Positions 24,535 to 35,599 of a stretch of DNA of 64,000 bases are shown piece by piece (within the stretch, counting starts at the first letter, position 1; every line of letters begins with the position of its first letter). The position numbers and the translations under genes are program-made. Source of the stretch: Piezodorus guildinii (taxonomy: Eukaryota; Arthropoda; Insecta; Hemiptera; Pentatomidae); the NCBI GenBank assembly GCA_023052935.1, contig CM041292.1, forward strand, positions 102,863,906-102,927,905, written 5' to 3'. Under the pieces are notes generated by a model, which was not told the origin of the DNA, made no database searches, and was given only the letters and a program-made list of their open reading frames with translations.

Positions 24535-25150
24535 ATTATATATGAAATATATAGTAAGAGAAAGTATTGCGATCGTGAAAATTTTCGAATTGGAGGTTTC
24601 AACAGAAATACACGTTTTAGGTAGGGAGTTTCATTCTCATTGAAATAGTCTGGCAGGGCTTAAATCCCGATATTTTAAATTTTCTACCTCTAAAGTACCT
24701 TTAATTTTGTCAATTCTAAAAAATTAACCATATCATTTTATTAGAATTGATAAAAAGGGGCTAAATATATAAGTTGAACGAATTTTATAATCGATTAAAA
24801 GAGAAAAGAGCAAACATATTTTTTTTTTATGTAGTTTTTAGTTTTTGGACATAACAACAGTAACATAAATGTACAATAGGGGTACTCACAAACGTTTGCT
24901 ATAGCATATTTTTTGTGCTATTTTGCTAAACCCGTCTAGTTTATGCAGTTATTTCTTGTAGAAACTGGATGAGTTTAGCAAAATAGCACAAAAAATATGC
25001 TATAGCAAACGTAGTGAGTACCCCTAATGTATCATTGGAAAGCTAAAGATTTTAGAAAAAATACTATCTTACATACACAGTCGTAAAAGGTAATATAAAG
25101 TGACAAATAGGGCATTACTAAATACTATACATAACAATTTAATATTGTTA
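24535..25150 (+). repeat. Family A copy interrupted by a MITE
   Basis: Left-end sequence (TATATGAAATATATAGTAAGAG) and the internal AAAGTACCTTTAATTTTGTC are followed by the distal CATTGGAAAGCTAAAGATTTT. Between the last two lies a 146-bp palindromic insert at 24879-25024, in a stretch that is continuous in other copies. Confidence 0.8.
24879..25024. mobile_element. Palindromic MITE 'P', copy 1, TA target site
   Basis: The inverted ends GGGGTACTCAC...GTGAGTACCCC continue inward through TTTGCTATAGCATATTTTTT, so nearly the whole element is one hairpin. It is flanked by TA on both sides (24877-24878, 25025-25026), the target preference of Tc1/mariner-like elements. It contains no coding sequence. 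The central loop is in opposite orientation to copy 2 at 49183. Confidence 0.9.
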
Positions 25151-25204
25151 TATTATTTAATCTAAATCATAAATTTCCCACGAAAATGAATAAACATTTT
25201 ATTT

Positions 25205-26013
25205 AAATTAAAATGTTTATCCCAGATCATCAGTTTGGTTTCCGTACATCCCACTCCCATATCCAGCAATGCCAAAGTGTGGATGGACGAAGGACCCATC
25301 CTTTACACAGTTTATACAGCTGATATCCCATCCCATCCTAGCAATTTCCTTTCTACCTTTGCTGATGACACTTGTGTGCTATCAGTCAACAACGATCCAA
25401 CTATTGCCTCTCAGACCCTTCGATCCCACATCAGAGAACATAAGGTATAGTGTCAGAATTGGAGAATAAAAATAAATTCCAAAACATCCCACCAAATAAC
25501 CTTTTCCCTTTGTCATAAACCTATGACATCCTGCCCAACAGTATCCTTCAATAATACTTCTCTTGTCCCGGTTGAACAGATCTGATACCTAGGACTGCAC
25601 CTGGACAAATGTCTTACTTCGAACCCTCATACAAGACTGAAAAGACAAGAAACTTCCTGACGTTTTCGACTACTTCAACACTTACTGGACAAACAAACTT
25701 AAGTACAAAAGGCTCATCTACATGACTATCATAAGACCGATATGGACTTACAGAGTAGAGATTTGGGGCTCTACTAAACCATCAAATTCTTCCCATTTCA
25801 AATCCTTGCAATCGAAAATCCTTCGAAAAATCCTCAATGCTCCATATTTTGTCACAAATTAGGAGAGCTGCCAATGGGTAGTATCCCCACATGTGAATCC
25901 ATGACATTGGTATCTTATATCTCATTTACTAGATGTTATTGTCATTATACATTTGTAAATAGCAATAAATCTATTAAAGAATTAAATATTATATATATAT
26001 ATATATATATATT
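25205..26013 (+). pseudogene. Jockey-type LINE ORF2 and 3' UTR fragment, internally deleted
   Basis: QFGFRTSHSHIQQC (RT) jumps directly to [18 protein letters not shown] and [20 protein letters not shown] (motif C, FADD), so the motif A to B region is deleted. Later blocks ([35 protein letters not shown]) carry frameshifts and stops. The 3' end closes with an AATAAATCTATTAAA signal region and an (AT)n tract near 25988-26013. It is the same family as the fragment at 57005-57575. Confidence 0.8.
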
Positions 26014-26684
26014 ATAAAGCCCTGAATATTAATTGCATTGAAAAAATTAAATAAGGAGAAAAAAAAAGAATCAAGGTTGCCAACAATTTTTATTTACATA
26101 TATTATTCTCATAGAAGAAGTTTATTGTTTCAAACTTATAAAAAAAATTTGAAAGCTGATGGCAATATAAAAGACAGAGATTGTTCATTAATTGTAAGCA
26201 GCATACTGAAACAAGAAACAAATATTTTTTAATCAAGAACTTAAGAGAGGGCCACTATTTTACTATCTGGATGTAACAAGCAAATTATTTAGAAAAATAA
26301 CATTATTTTTGGTAAATATAATGATGATTTTTAATAATAATATGATGATATGATGTAATGATAATGATAGATATATGATGATAATAATATGATGATTTTT
26401 GCTCAATTTCCAAGTTGTATGTAAATAATATTCTCCTTTTCTTTAAAACTAAATAAAATAATAAAAACTAATAACTTTAACTTTCGACAACTGAATTATG
26501 ACTGATGTTTCCTCCAACTAACAGAAAATAAAAAATTTGTATAATCAAGATATGAGTTATTGAGAATTAGTAGAATATATTAGTACAACACTTTATCTCA
26601 TGGCTTCCTATGTTTTACACTTCCAAAGATCAGGAAATTTTGGTACATGTTTGTTTAAAATATCAATTATTTAAAAGTTTTACA
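26014..26684. other. No gene recognised
   Basis: AT-rich DNA downstream of the OBP gene, with a small ATGATGATA-type simple repeat at about 26320-26400. Confidence 0.5.
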
Positions 26685-26690
26685 TTTATT
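26685..26690 (-). terminator. Poly(A) signal AATAAA of the OBP gene
   Basis: AATAAA on the minus strand, 34 nt after the OBP stop codon (26725-26727). It supports a terminal exon ending there rather than a further spliced exon. Confidence 0.65.
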
Positions 26691-26724
26691 GTTATTTAAG
26701 TTTTAAGCTATCTAAGTATGGTGT

Positions 26725-29700
26725 TTAATATAAATTAAAGCTTACCTTTAATCTCTTGCATTTCACATAATAAAATGCAGTTTCACATTTATCAGGATAT
26801 TCTTTATCTAAAACAAAAGGAAAATTTGTAAATAATGAACTAATAGTAATATTAATAAAATATATATAAATCACCACAAAGCTTGATTCTATGTATTTTT
26901 CTAATGGGATTACAAGTGGATAGAGCTACTGAAGAATCATATTTAGTTAATGTCATCTGTGGAATAGTTTAATGCCAAACTGTACTATGGATACACTCAT
27001 TTAAGTCGTTTACTGAATCCACGTTGTCAAGTGTGTCAGCTGTAGGAATTAAATTTTTCATATAATGTGGTTACTCAAACCATTTCCAAAACTGTCTAGT
27101 CGATGTAGTCATAGATTCAGTACAGGAAGGCCGAATGTACAAAAAGAGGGCTGTTCCCATAAGACTAGAAACATCAGATGAGAGATCAAAAAGTGGAGAG
27201 ACGATTCTGGGGCAAACTTATCTAAAAATAAGTATAAAAAAAAAATTAAAAATAAGTAAAAAAAAAAATTACATTCTTTGGCGCATTCATCAACAATCCA
27301 GTGGAACATCTGTATTTTCTTTTCATTTCCTTTGTGTACAGTAGAATAAAGCCCCTTTGCATACTCAAAATCAATGCTTCCATCGGGTTTCATCTGCCAA
27401 AATTTAAAATAAATTTACTACTTTCAGAGATTTACAAATAGAGTTTACATATTTATAAAAAATAATTAAAAACTTACTTATAAACATTGTAACATTAAAA
27501 TCATATTAAAAAGGAAATAGCGCTAAATTATTTTAAATCAATTAACTAACCAACTTACAATTAATTCTATTCTTTTCTTTTCAGATATGATGAGTGCCTG
27601 GACTTGGACTGGAGCAATGTTTTATCAATTTATTTCTTACTATTTTGTAGTTATGACCCCATATCAGGGGCAGGATGGCCGAGAATGCGTGATTGCCATG
27701 TTGCCCAGCAACCACATAATTCACAGTTTGAAGATGCTAAAATAATTTTGAGCTCGCAACTCAATGACAGAGGGTTTTTAAATCTGGAATTATTCCCGCA
27801 ATCTCATCCCCTAGTCCAAGAAAGTCCCTCCCTAAAGTCTAGAAAGGGGAAGTAGGGGTGAACAAAAACAAACAAAAAAATTACAAAGTTGTCATTATTT
27901 ATAGATTGATCATAATAAATGTTCAGACTGTTAATCAGTAAACTTAGACCAGTTTTTAGACAGCTGTGAACTATAAGGATTGACAACCTATATCTTAAAT
28001 TCAACTACCACACAACGTCTGAAAGTAACAGCTACTATGTACTTATAGAAAGTACTCATAATTCTCTAAAATAATATCATCCTTGGAATATGTTTTATCT
28101 CTCTAAAAATAATAGTAGTGGGGAGATCTAAAATCCAGGCTCAAATATTAGATTCAAAAATAATATTTTGCTTGTGAAAAATAAAACAATTGAGAGAAGA
28201 CAGCAGGAGCTATTTCGGCCTTCAGGAACACGTCATTAGCCAGTTTATCATAAAAAGAATGAAGATTTTACTCTTTATGGTGCTTTTCGGTTCTGTTTTC
28301 TTATAGGCTTCAGAGATACTAACAAAGACCTCATAGAATGATGTTCTTTAAAAGGAAGATTATCTGACTTGGGATAAACTGTCTCAAGATGTTTATGGAC
28401 AACCACGCATGAGTCCTCTTAACTCTAAAAACAATATTCTACACCAAACTACAAGTTCTTGTTTTAAAAAGTTACAATGCAACAAGTGATCTATCTCTTA
28501 TAAAATAAATCAATTTACTTATCTATCCATAGCTTATGCTGTTCAGTAGCTTTCCTTAAAAAATAATAAATACTTTGTAAAATAATTCTTACCACTTGTT
28601 GCTTTCCCATGAAGCAGGCCATATAACACTAAGCAAATATCAGTACAAATTATTTTTCATAAATAAAATACATAATAAGGCGTAATTGGATTCATTTAAA
28701 AACATTTTTTTATTTTTACCTTTGCTGTTCTTGGAACTGATGATGGATCAGTGTAGTCTAGAAAACAGATTGTACATTACTCATAAATCAATCAAATATA
28801 AATTTTCAGCATAATAAATACAAACTGGCCAAATGAAAACAGTCCTGACCATGTATTGAAACCAAGACCCATAATGGGTTTGGTGGTGAAGATTAGTTTA
28901 ATGCAAAGAGTTCCTTCTCATGTTCTTCAATAGCTAATAATAAGTAAATTCAGAATATTAAATCAAAATTAACATTCCCAACTGTAAATATAAGGGTACT
29001 GTGTTCTAATGATAAATATTTTAGAAACTTACTGATAATATAATTGTATTAAAAAATAAAATATGTTTTCAAGTTTACTTCAAGCATAATATAGGACAAT
29101 AAAGTTTTATAAAATGATTATAAGAAAAATAATTACTCAAATCTCCTATATCTCCCACATATCCATTTTCCTTCTTACAGTTGTCAACCCATTCTTGTGG
29201 GAAATATGACCATGCCTGAAAAATAAAATGTTTATAAAAATAACAAACATTTTATAAGTGCCTAATAGCATTAAATAATAATTTGAAAATATTTCGAACG
29301 TATTCATTTTACAAGTGCCAAAAGTACAGTTTCCGAAAAAATCTTAACTGACTTTCTAAGACTGCCCTTTCTCATGGAATGAAAAGAAAATAAGCATTTC
29401 TCTTTAGCCTGGTCCATTGTCTTCTGGATAATTCTCTCATCAAACATCCCTCACATTCCTTCAGTTTCTTTTTTCAAATCCCTTCACTTTCAGTACCTCC
29501 TTACTTCTCAATAATGATTAAAGTGTTTAAACATTTAAACATCAATTGTGATCAAGTAAATCTACCCAAATTAGTATATTTAATTTAACAGAAACCCTTC
29601 TATATTCCAACATCCATAAACACCATGTACGAATGTAAATATCGATATACGACGAGCGGAAAGGAAAAGGTCTTGATTATAACAGAGGTGGCTTGTAGGA

Positions 29701-32700
29701 AGTCGTGGGCGGGAAGTGGGTGTAAGTGATGGGAGAGGGATTGGTGGACAATAACTGCAGTACCGGCATGGGCTTTGCCGTCTGGATGGTCTGTCCGGTA
29801 TGTCGTGTATTCAGGTATTTTGAAGTACTGTTTAGTGGTTAGTCTAGTTTCAGTAATGAGTGCAACATCAACGTTTTTGTCTTGCAGTAAGACTGTAAGT
29901 TCGTCAGTGTGAGTTCTAACACCATTCGCATTCCAAAGGAGAATGGATAAGGAATTAGGTGAGGTCATTTATGGTTTTTGTAAGGCAGGAATGAGATTTG
30001 ATACAAGGTTCGTAAGGAGTGATATTAGGGGCATAACAAGGGATTTCATTTCGGAGATAAAGGATGTCATCAAACTGGTAAGGTCTGTGGCGTTTGAAGG
30101 AGGAGGAATATGAGAGATTTGTGTTGGATTAGGATTCTTAGGATTGGTTACAATTTGAGAAAGAGGTATATGTGGAATGGATTGAGGTATATTTATTAGT
30201 TCCGGCAGGGCCACGGCTTCGGTACTTTGATTCCCACCTCCAAGTAGGTGGGCAAATGATACATTGGCATCAATAAGTTTAGAGGGTTCTCTTCTGGTTC
30301 TTGTTTGTCTTGCTGTTTCATCCAGTACTTGGGGTTTTTGATACCTGGTCCTTAGTTCCTTATAGATTTGGCATCCTTTGTAGTTGGCCGGGTGGTCCTT
30401 GAGGCAATGAGCACATACAGCGGGTGTTGACTTTGGTTTTGTACATTCCACAGACTTGTGCTGTTCACCGCATTTCACGCAGCGTGGTATGTGATAACAG
30501 TAACTTTTGGTATGACCATACGCCTGACAATTGTGACACTGAACAATTTCTCTCTTGGTGTAAGGTTTTTCGACTTTTACACTTGTATAGTACATTCTTT
30601 TTAGATCGTAAATTGTTTCTACCCCTGACAATGGTTCCAGGTCAACGAAGAATAGAGGAAGTTGAACTCTATCTTTTATGACATTAGTGACTTGGCGCAC
30701 TTTGTAACCCATCTCCATAAGTTCTTCTTTGATAGCTTCAACTGGTGTAGAAGAATGTAGATTTCTGATTACAACTCTAAGAGATCTCTCTTGGCGTAGC
30801 TGGTAAGTATGGAAATCCGCTTTAGTATCAGTTAGGTATTTCACTATTTTTCTATACGTCTCGGCGGTGGTCGGTGATATTTTGGTGTCATTGATTCTAC
30901 TCGTACAGTAGTAACTGGTGGAGTCGGTAATTTTATTCAATTGAGCACACAACAACTGAAAATTTTTAATATTTTTGACAAATATCGGTGGAGGCCGTGG
31001 TTCACTGGGTGTAGGAGCAGATTCCATGTTTTCTTTATCATTATGTAGGATTTGAAAAGGATTCGTCAGTCATCCCTTGTGACGATGTGCCAGGTTGTGG
31101 TTCAGATTCGGTATTAGTACCTGAAGGGATTGCTTGCTGATTTAATTTTTTATTAGTATCACGGCGGGGTCTTTGTTTTATGGGAGACGTGATTGAACCA
31201 CTAGATCTAGATCTTTTAGTTGATGCTTTGGAGGACATCACTTGGTGAAAATATCGCATTTCATGTGAAGAAGATAATGAGATAATAACTAGATGTGGGA
31301 AATAAAACAATAACTTAAGAAAAGAAAAGCAATCCCGGCCTTGCCGAGCTACTGGCAATCAGCTGATGTGAAGAGGTTACCCAGCATTCACTTTACACTG
31401 TAAATTGTAACAAAACTTACTGTTCTTTGCTCCAATATTTACTGCTGCTGTTATCTTGAAGTCTGGTGAGGTTTTCAAGATTGTACTGAAGTGAATTCCA
31501 ACTGAAAAAGCAAGAAATCCAAGAGACGATTTGAATGATGACTGCTATACTCATGCGCATGCGCAGAACTCCTCTCAACAAAATTAAACCAACTTTTCTC
31601 TGTTAAAAAATACACCCGATATGAATCAAATTCTCAACACTGTCAGTGAAAGTAAGTACTATTGAATTAGATAATAAATTTTAGATTCTGCAGAGCTGAC
31701 AACGCTTAGAAAATATGTATTTGAAAAAGTAATAACAGATTATATACGAGTATATCAGATAAGAGTCAGGAGCGAAGTAATTTTGCCACCGAAAAAACGA
31801 CATTAATTCCTTGCCTTAGTTCTCCACTTCATTAACTTTTGAAAAACATTTTCTCTGGTTTTATAAAACCTTTGTACTTAAAGTCCTCTACTCGTTCAAA
31901 AATATGCCCTGATATTTCAATATCACCGAAATCGTCAGTTTCTACTATAAGCCATATTTTTCGTTTATTTCGAGAACAACATATTTTATTGAAAAGGGTT
32001 TTTGGTTTATTATTTTCAATAATGAACCTTTGTAATCGAACAAAAAAAAAAAAAAAATTACCCCTGCTCAAAATTTGAGAGCTTACGTTTCAAGATTCGT
32101 AGAATCCGAATACGGAATAAAAAAAAATCCGTTTGTCCGCCGTCCGCGGACTATTGAACCGATTTTTTTTAAATTCGCCACAAAAATACTAGTCATCTCA
32201 ACGATGATCCTATCACCTAGACGTTTACATCAGCTGGTTAGTTTTAAAATGACAGCCGATTAAAAGGATTTTATTCAATAACTCAGTTATTTTTAAAGAT
32301 AGAAAAACAATTTATTAGTGTTTTTTAACCAAAAAAACGCGAATAATTATATAAAAGAGAAAAAAATTATTATTTTTTACATAAATACTCTTATAACTCA
32401 GTTATTTTTGAAGGAAGAGAAAAGTGTATACAGAGTATTAGAATCAGTAAAGCGCTATAAACGAAAAAAAAAGGGGAAAATGAAAAAAAAAATAAATCTC
32501 GCTTATATATACACGCTTGTAACAACATGATTTTCGAATATAAAAAAAAAAAATCATTATTGTTTATTAATAATTATATAAAAGAGAAAAAAGAAAAGAA
32601 AAAAATAGATATTTTTTAAATACGCTTATAACTCAATTATTTTTAAGATAAAGAAAAGTGTGTATACCTAGACTATTAGAATCAGTAAACAAAAAAAACA

Positions 32701-32816
32701 ATTCATATGTGTATAATCAAGTAACATATTATAATAGATGTAATTACACCAAAAATTGGTTCTTATTGAAAAATTCGAAAAAAAATTCGTGATGAAGACA
32801 ACGCGATGTACAAAGC

Positions 32817-32858
<42 letters not shown>

Positions 32859-33493
32859 TATTAGAAATGTGATTCCCTGATAACTCGGTTATTATTGATG
32901 ATAAAAAAAAAATGTAAGGTTTTATGGAATCAGGAAATTTTATATGAATTATTTGAATGAAAATCGAAAGAAAAGAAAAGGAAATAGCAACGCAGTCCTG
33001 TATAAATGCTTTTAGTTTATTATTTTCAATAATCAACCTTTGTAATCGACAAAAAAAAAAAAAAAATACCCCTGTTCAAAATTTGAGAGCTTACGTTTCA
33101 AGATGAGTATAATCCGAATAAAGATTACAAAAAAATTCGTTTCTTCTCATAAATAAATGAATAAATACCAAAAAATACTTAATTACCTATCAACAGCCTT
33201 ATAAACAGTTATACCCTAATATTGTTATTTGGAAATAATAAACCATTGTGTAATAATTTGCTGCGTTTTTCTTTTTGTTAATATAATAATAGTGGTTCTA
33301 GACGATTATAATATGTAATACTGCAAGAGTTTTAAACTCAAGACGACACAGCCCGCGTCCTTTTATCAAATCCTCATATTTCAACAAATTCCATGTGTCA
33401 TCCTTTTTATAGATTCTATAAATGGTTATTTCATTTACTTACCATTTGTGCTGTGACAAGGAAAGCCACAAAACTTAAAAGTGATCGACTCAT
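26725..33493 (-). CDS. Classic six-cysteine odorant-binding protein (six exons)
   Basis: Secreted carrier of small hydrophobic ligands (PBP/GOBP family), as in sensillar lymph or other extracellular fluid. Exons: 33443-33493, 29137-29215, 28720-28757, 28593-28628, 27273-27393, 26725-26807. All introns have GT-AG ends and phases join cleanly, giving about 135 residues. Exon 1 is a hydrophobic signal peptide (MSRSLLSFVAFLVTAQ). The six cysteines fit C1-x26-C2-x3-C3-x43-C4-x10-C5-x8-C6: C1 in WVDNCKK, C2/C3 in KCYMACFMGK, C4 in VDECAKE, C5/C6 in DKCETAFYYVKC. Exons 3 and 4 are only 38 and 36 nt. A donor-like AAG|GTAAGC lies in the last exon, so a short alternative C-terminus cannot be excluded, though the nearby AATAAA argues for the stop at 26725. 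Which OBP it is cannot be named. Confidence 0.9.
27394..28592 (-). other. OBP intron 4, with unplaced repeat-like insert
   Basis: Within this intron, 27650-27860 (plus strand) is richer in G+C than its surroundings. It begins with a tRNA-head-like phrase (GGCAGGATGGCCGAGA) but has no box B. It may be a SINE fragment; nothing else was seen. Confidence 0.35.
29620..29968 (-). pseudogene. Jockey-type LINE ORF2, endonuclease N-terminus only
   Basis: The frame starts at the ATG directly after ORF1 and shows apurinic-like endonuclease motifs: LSILLWNANGVRTH (catalytic Asn region), VDVALITETRLT (catalytic Glu) and GTAVIVHQSL. Homology stops after about 110 residues (FPLVV) and the frame ends soon after, so the rest of the endonuclease and all of the RT are missing. 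Loss of the 3' part is unusual for a LINE, because target-primed insertion normally truncates 5' ends. A later deletion or recombination is likely. Confidence 0.8.
29969..31027 (-). CDS. Jockey-type LINE ORF1 (Gag-like, zinc knuckles), intact
   Basis: A 352-codon uninterrupted frame encodes the nucleic-acid-binding ORF1 protein of a Jockey-clade LINE. Residues about 80-155 (SLRVVIRNLHSSTPVEAIKE, then FFVDLEP) match the region before the knuckles in arthropod Jockey-type ORF1 (PRE_C2HC type). Three zinc knuckles follow at about 164-177 (CHNCQAYGHTKSYC), 183-195 (CVKCGEQHKSVEC) and 205-219 (CAHCLKDHPANYKGC). The stop codon is followed immediately by the ATG of ORF2 (TAAATG). It lies in OBP intron 1 in the same sense as the OBP gene. 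The absence of stops implies a young copy. Upstream (31041-31260) an N-terminal extension beginning MSSKASTKRSRSS continues in another frame, so a frameshift may separate the natural start. Confidence 0.9.
   Translation of the reverse strand: MESAPTPSEPRPPPIFVKNIKNFQLLCAQLNKITDSTSYYCTSRINDTKISPTTAETYRKIVKYLTDTKADFHTYQLRQERSLRVVIRNLHSSTPVEAIKEELMEMGYKVRQVTNVIKDRVQLPLFFVDLEPLSGVETIYDLKRMYYTSVKVEKPYTKREIVQCHNCQAYGHTKSYCYHIPRCVKCGEQHKSVECTKPKSTPAVCAHCLKDHPANYKGCQIYKELRTRYQKPQVLDETARQTRTRREPSKLIDANVSFAHLLGGGNQSTEAVALPELINIPQSIPHIPLSQIVTNPKNPNPTQISHIPPPSNATDLTSLMTSFISEMKSLVMPLISLLTNLVSNLIPALQKP
31028..31370 (-). pseudogene. LINE 5' region and shifted ORF1 N-terminus
   Basis: The frame 31041-31358 includes MSSKASTKRSRSSGSITSP, a Ser/Lys/Arg-rich head typical of LINE ORF1. 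It ends 13 nt before the 352-codon frame, from which it differs by one frame. A single indel could separate them, or this may be a short upstream ORF. Sequence above 31370 no longer looks related, so the element's 5' end probably lies near here. Confidence 0.5.
31371..33145. repeat. Repeat cluster C in OBP intron 1, with poly(A) tract
   Basis: Two direct copies share ATTATTTTCAATAAT.AACCTT, TGTAATCGA, an A run and CAAAATTTGAGAGCTTACGT (about 31985-32130 and 33010-33105). A reverse-complement relative lies at 56640-56960. Between them the phrase ATAACTCAGTTATTTTTRAA recurs near 32280, 32395, 32630 and 32880. An uninterrupted 39-nt A tract lies at 32819-32857. No coding content; the long 'frames' here are low complexity. 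Confidence 0.65.
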
Positions 33494-33516
33494 TGTCTTC
33501 TAAAGCAGGCAACTAG

Positions 33517-33553
33517 ACTGATTATCACTGTTCATGAGGTATATTTATATATA
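33517..33553 (-). promoter_or_regulatory. OBP core promoter: TATA box plus arthropod initiator
   Basis: On the minus strand a TATATATAAATA box (33541-33553) lies about 31 nt upstream of a TCAGT initiator (33517-33521, A+1 at 33519). The predicted 5' UTR is about 26 nt before the ATG at 33493. The spacing is typical of focused insect promoters; no start-site data are available. Confidence 0.65.
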
Positions 33554-34189
33554 GCCTCAGGTTATAGTGGTGGGATTTCTCAAGTGAATCACATAAAGTC
33601 TTCCAAGAAAATGACAACAAAAATCACAGATGAATCAATAGACTTTAAGCAAACTATTAACATGGAAAAGGCGATTTATGACCAAGCACGAAAATGTTTT
33701 TTAATTTCCTACTTGTTATTATATCAAGGTTTTTTCCTTACAATTCCTTTTACACTGAAAAAAAAATGTCTTAAAAGTTAATAACAAATCACTCAAAATA
33801 GAACAGCAAATTAATGTTGATATACTTAAAATGCCATGGACCATTCTGTAAATGAAATTTTTTGAATAAACAGTTGTTCTTATAAATTTATCAGAGCTGA
33901 ATGATTTCTAAAAGTAATGATTCTCAAAACCAGATCGTATGAAACTAAAGATTAAGAATTGAAAAATTGTAACTATAATAAAAAAATAGGGTTATCAGTG
34001 TTTTCCTATCAATAGCCATAAAGATATTAATAACTGCAAACTCTCTTTGTTGTTTTACAGAGGTTTTTAAACATTAATAAAAAAATAAAAAGTACAGTTA
34101 GATTAATTAAACAGATTATAATAATTTACAATATATTTTTAAAGAGCTAGAAACTATTGACTTTCGATCCTTGATACCTTTTTTCAGTA
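33554..34189. other. Region upstream of the OBP gene
   Basis: AT-rich. No repeats or genes were recognised; any regulatory elements of the OBP gene would be expected here. Confidence 0.4.
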
Positions 34190-35575
34190 ACTATTCAGAT
34201 AGTTGGGTAGATTGAGGGTGGAGTTCTTTTGGTGCAGAATGTACCATAAATTCTGAAATTATAATAAGAATGAATGATTCTGGACTGATGAAGTAATGCC
34301 AAAATCTTTTAATAAATGGAAAATCTGTTTTATCTATAAAAAGAGTAACAGTCTGATCTGCAGTTATTATGGAGACATCTCCTCTCTTGTGCGTGCAAAA
34401 TGTCCAACATCCTCTTCGAACGTCTACTCTCCTATGCAGAAAAGATCTTAGGCCCATACCCGTGTAGCTTTCAGAAGGGACGATCAACCATAGAGGAAGT
34501 ATTTTGCTTACGCATCTTGATTGTAAAAGGACACACGAATTCGAGCTTAAAACGTATCATATTTTTGTTGATTTTAAATAAGCGTATGATAGTGAATGTT
34601 CACAAATAACGATTGTATGAGGCAATGAGGGAGCTCGAAGTCTCGATTAAGACAGGGGGATGCACTGGCATATCTCTTCTATGATTTAACTTTGGAGACG
34701 TTCATTAGAAATTCCGGTATACAAGTAGGCGGAACAGTATTCAGTCGGACAGTGCAACTTCTTGCTTAAACTGTTGATACTGACATCACTGGCCGCTCTT
34801 TCCAGGCAATCTCTTATGGATTCTTGAAACTAGCGGAAACAGCAAGAAAAATTGGCCTTGAAGTCGATGCTGCAAAAAAAACAAGTATATGGTCAAAAAC
34901 GATAATCCCAGACCTGGGAATGGATTACCATTAGAGAATTCTCAATCGAGAAGGTATCGGAATTTATTTACCTCCGATCTCTCGTTATACAAGATAATGT
35001 TGTGGATGCTGAAATTAAGCGAAAAGTCCTGTATACCAATCGTTGTTACTATTGCCTTTGTACATATTTTAGGAGCATTGCTTTAACCAGAAAAACAAAA
35101 AAACCTATTGTATAAAACCATTATCCTTTATGAGTCAGAAACATGTGCGTTCCTTCTTCAAAACAGATGAGCAGAATCTAATGGTCATTGAGAAGAAGAC
35201 TCTGCATAAAATCTTTGGAGCTGTGAATGTCGACGAGGTATGTAGTCGTCGGACAAACCAGGAGCTCAAAGATTTATTTAAGGAATCACATGTGGTTTAT
35301 ATCATGAAGCTAAGACACGTCGCTCGAAGGGCTGAGAACGATATTCCGAAGAAAATTGTTTCAGAGGTAGTTCAGGGAACAAGCCGTCGAGGAAGAACTC
35401 AGCTACGGTGGAGTGGCATGGTGGCTAGTGATGCCAGGTCCATGTTGGGATTAAGGAGCTGGATGGCGGCTGCACGAGATAGAAATAATTGGTGGAGGCT
35501 GGAGCAGGAAGCTTCGACTGGAGACAAGAATCGACAATGAGTTGTAGCTCCGACTGAATAGAATAGAATAGAACA
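34190..35575 (+). pseudogene. RTE-like LINE ORF2 remnant
   Basis: Decayed endonuclease/RT polyprotein in several frames. Recognisable blocks are NILFERLLSYAEKILGPYP then FQKGRSTIEEVFCLRI (RT motif region, 34400-34520), and a C-terminal block at 35130-35540. The latter shows DEQNLMVIEKKTLHKIFGAV, RRTNQELKDLFKE, KLRHVARRAENDIPKKI and SRRGRTQLRWSG, the usual tail of RTE-type elements. It ends in a (GAATA)n tail at about 35555-35575. Frameshifts and stops rule out activity. Confidence 0.8.
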
Positions 35576-35599
35576 TTAGTTTTAATAGTTAAAAATTAA

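Noticed and set aside
27604..27855. 83-codon frame in OBP intron 4 and a tRNA-Leu-like head
   Set aside because: No box B, no acceptor pairing, no protein motif; kept only as a possible SINE fragment.
31832..32078. Overlapping 79-codon frames on both strands
   Set aside because: Mirror frames across repeat C and an A run; no coding signature.
32668..33036. 122-codon minus-strand frame in OBP intron 1
   Set aside because: Runs through the 39-nt A tract and AT-rich repeats; low complexity, no motif.
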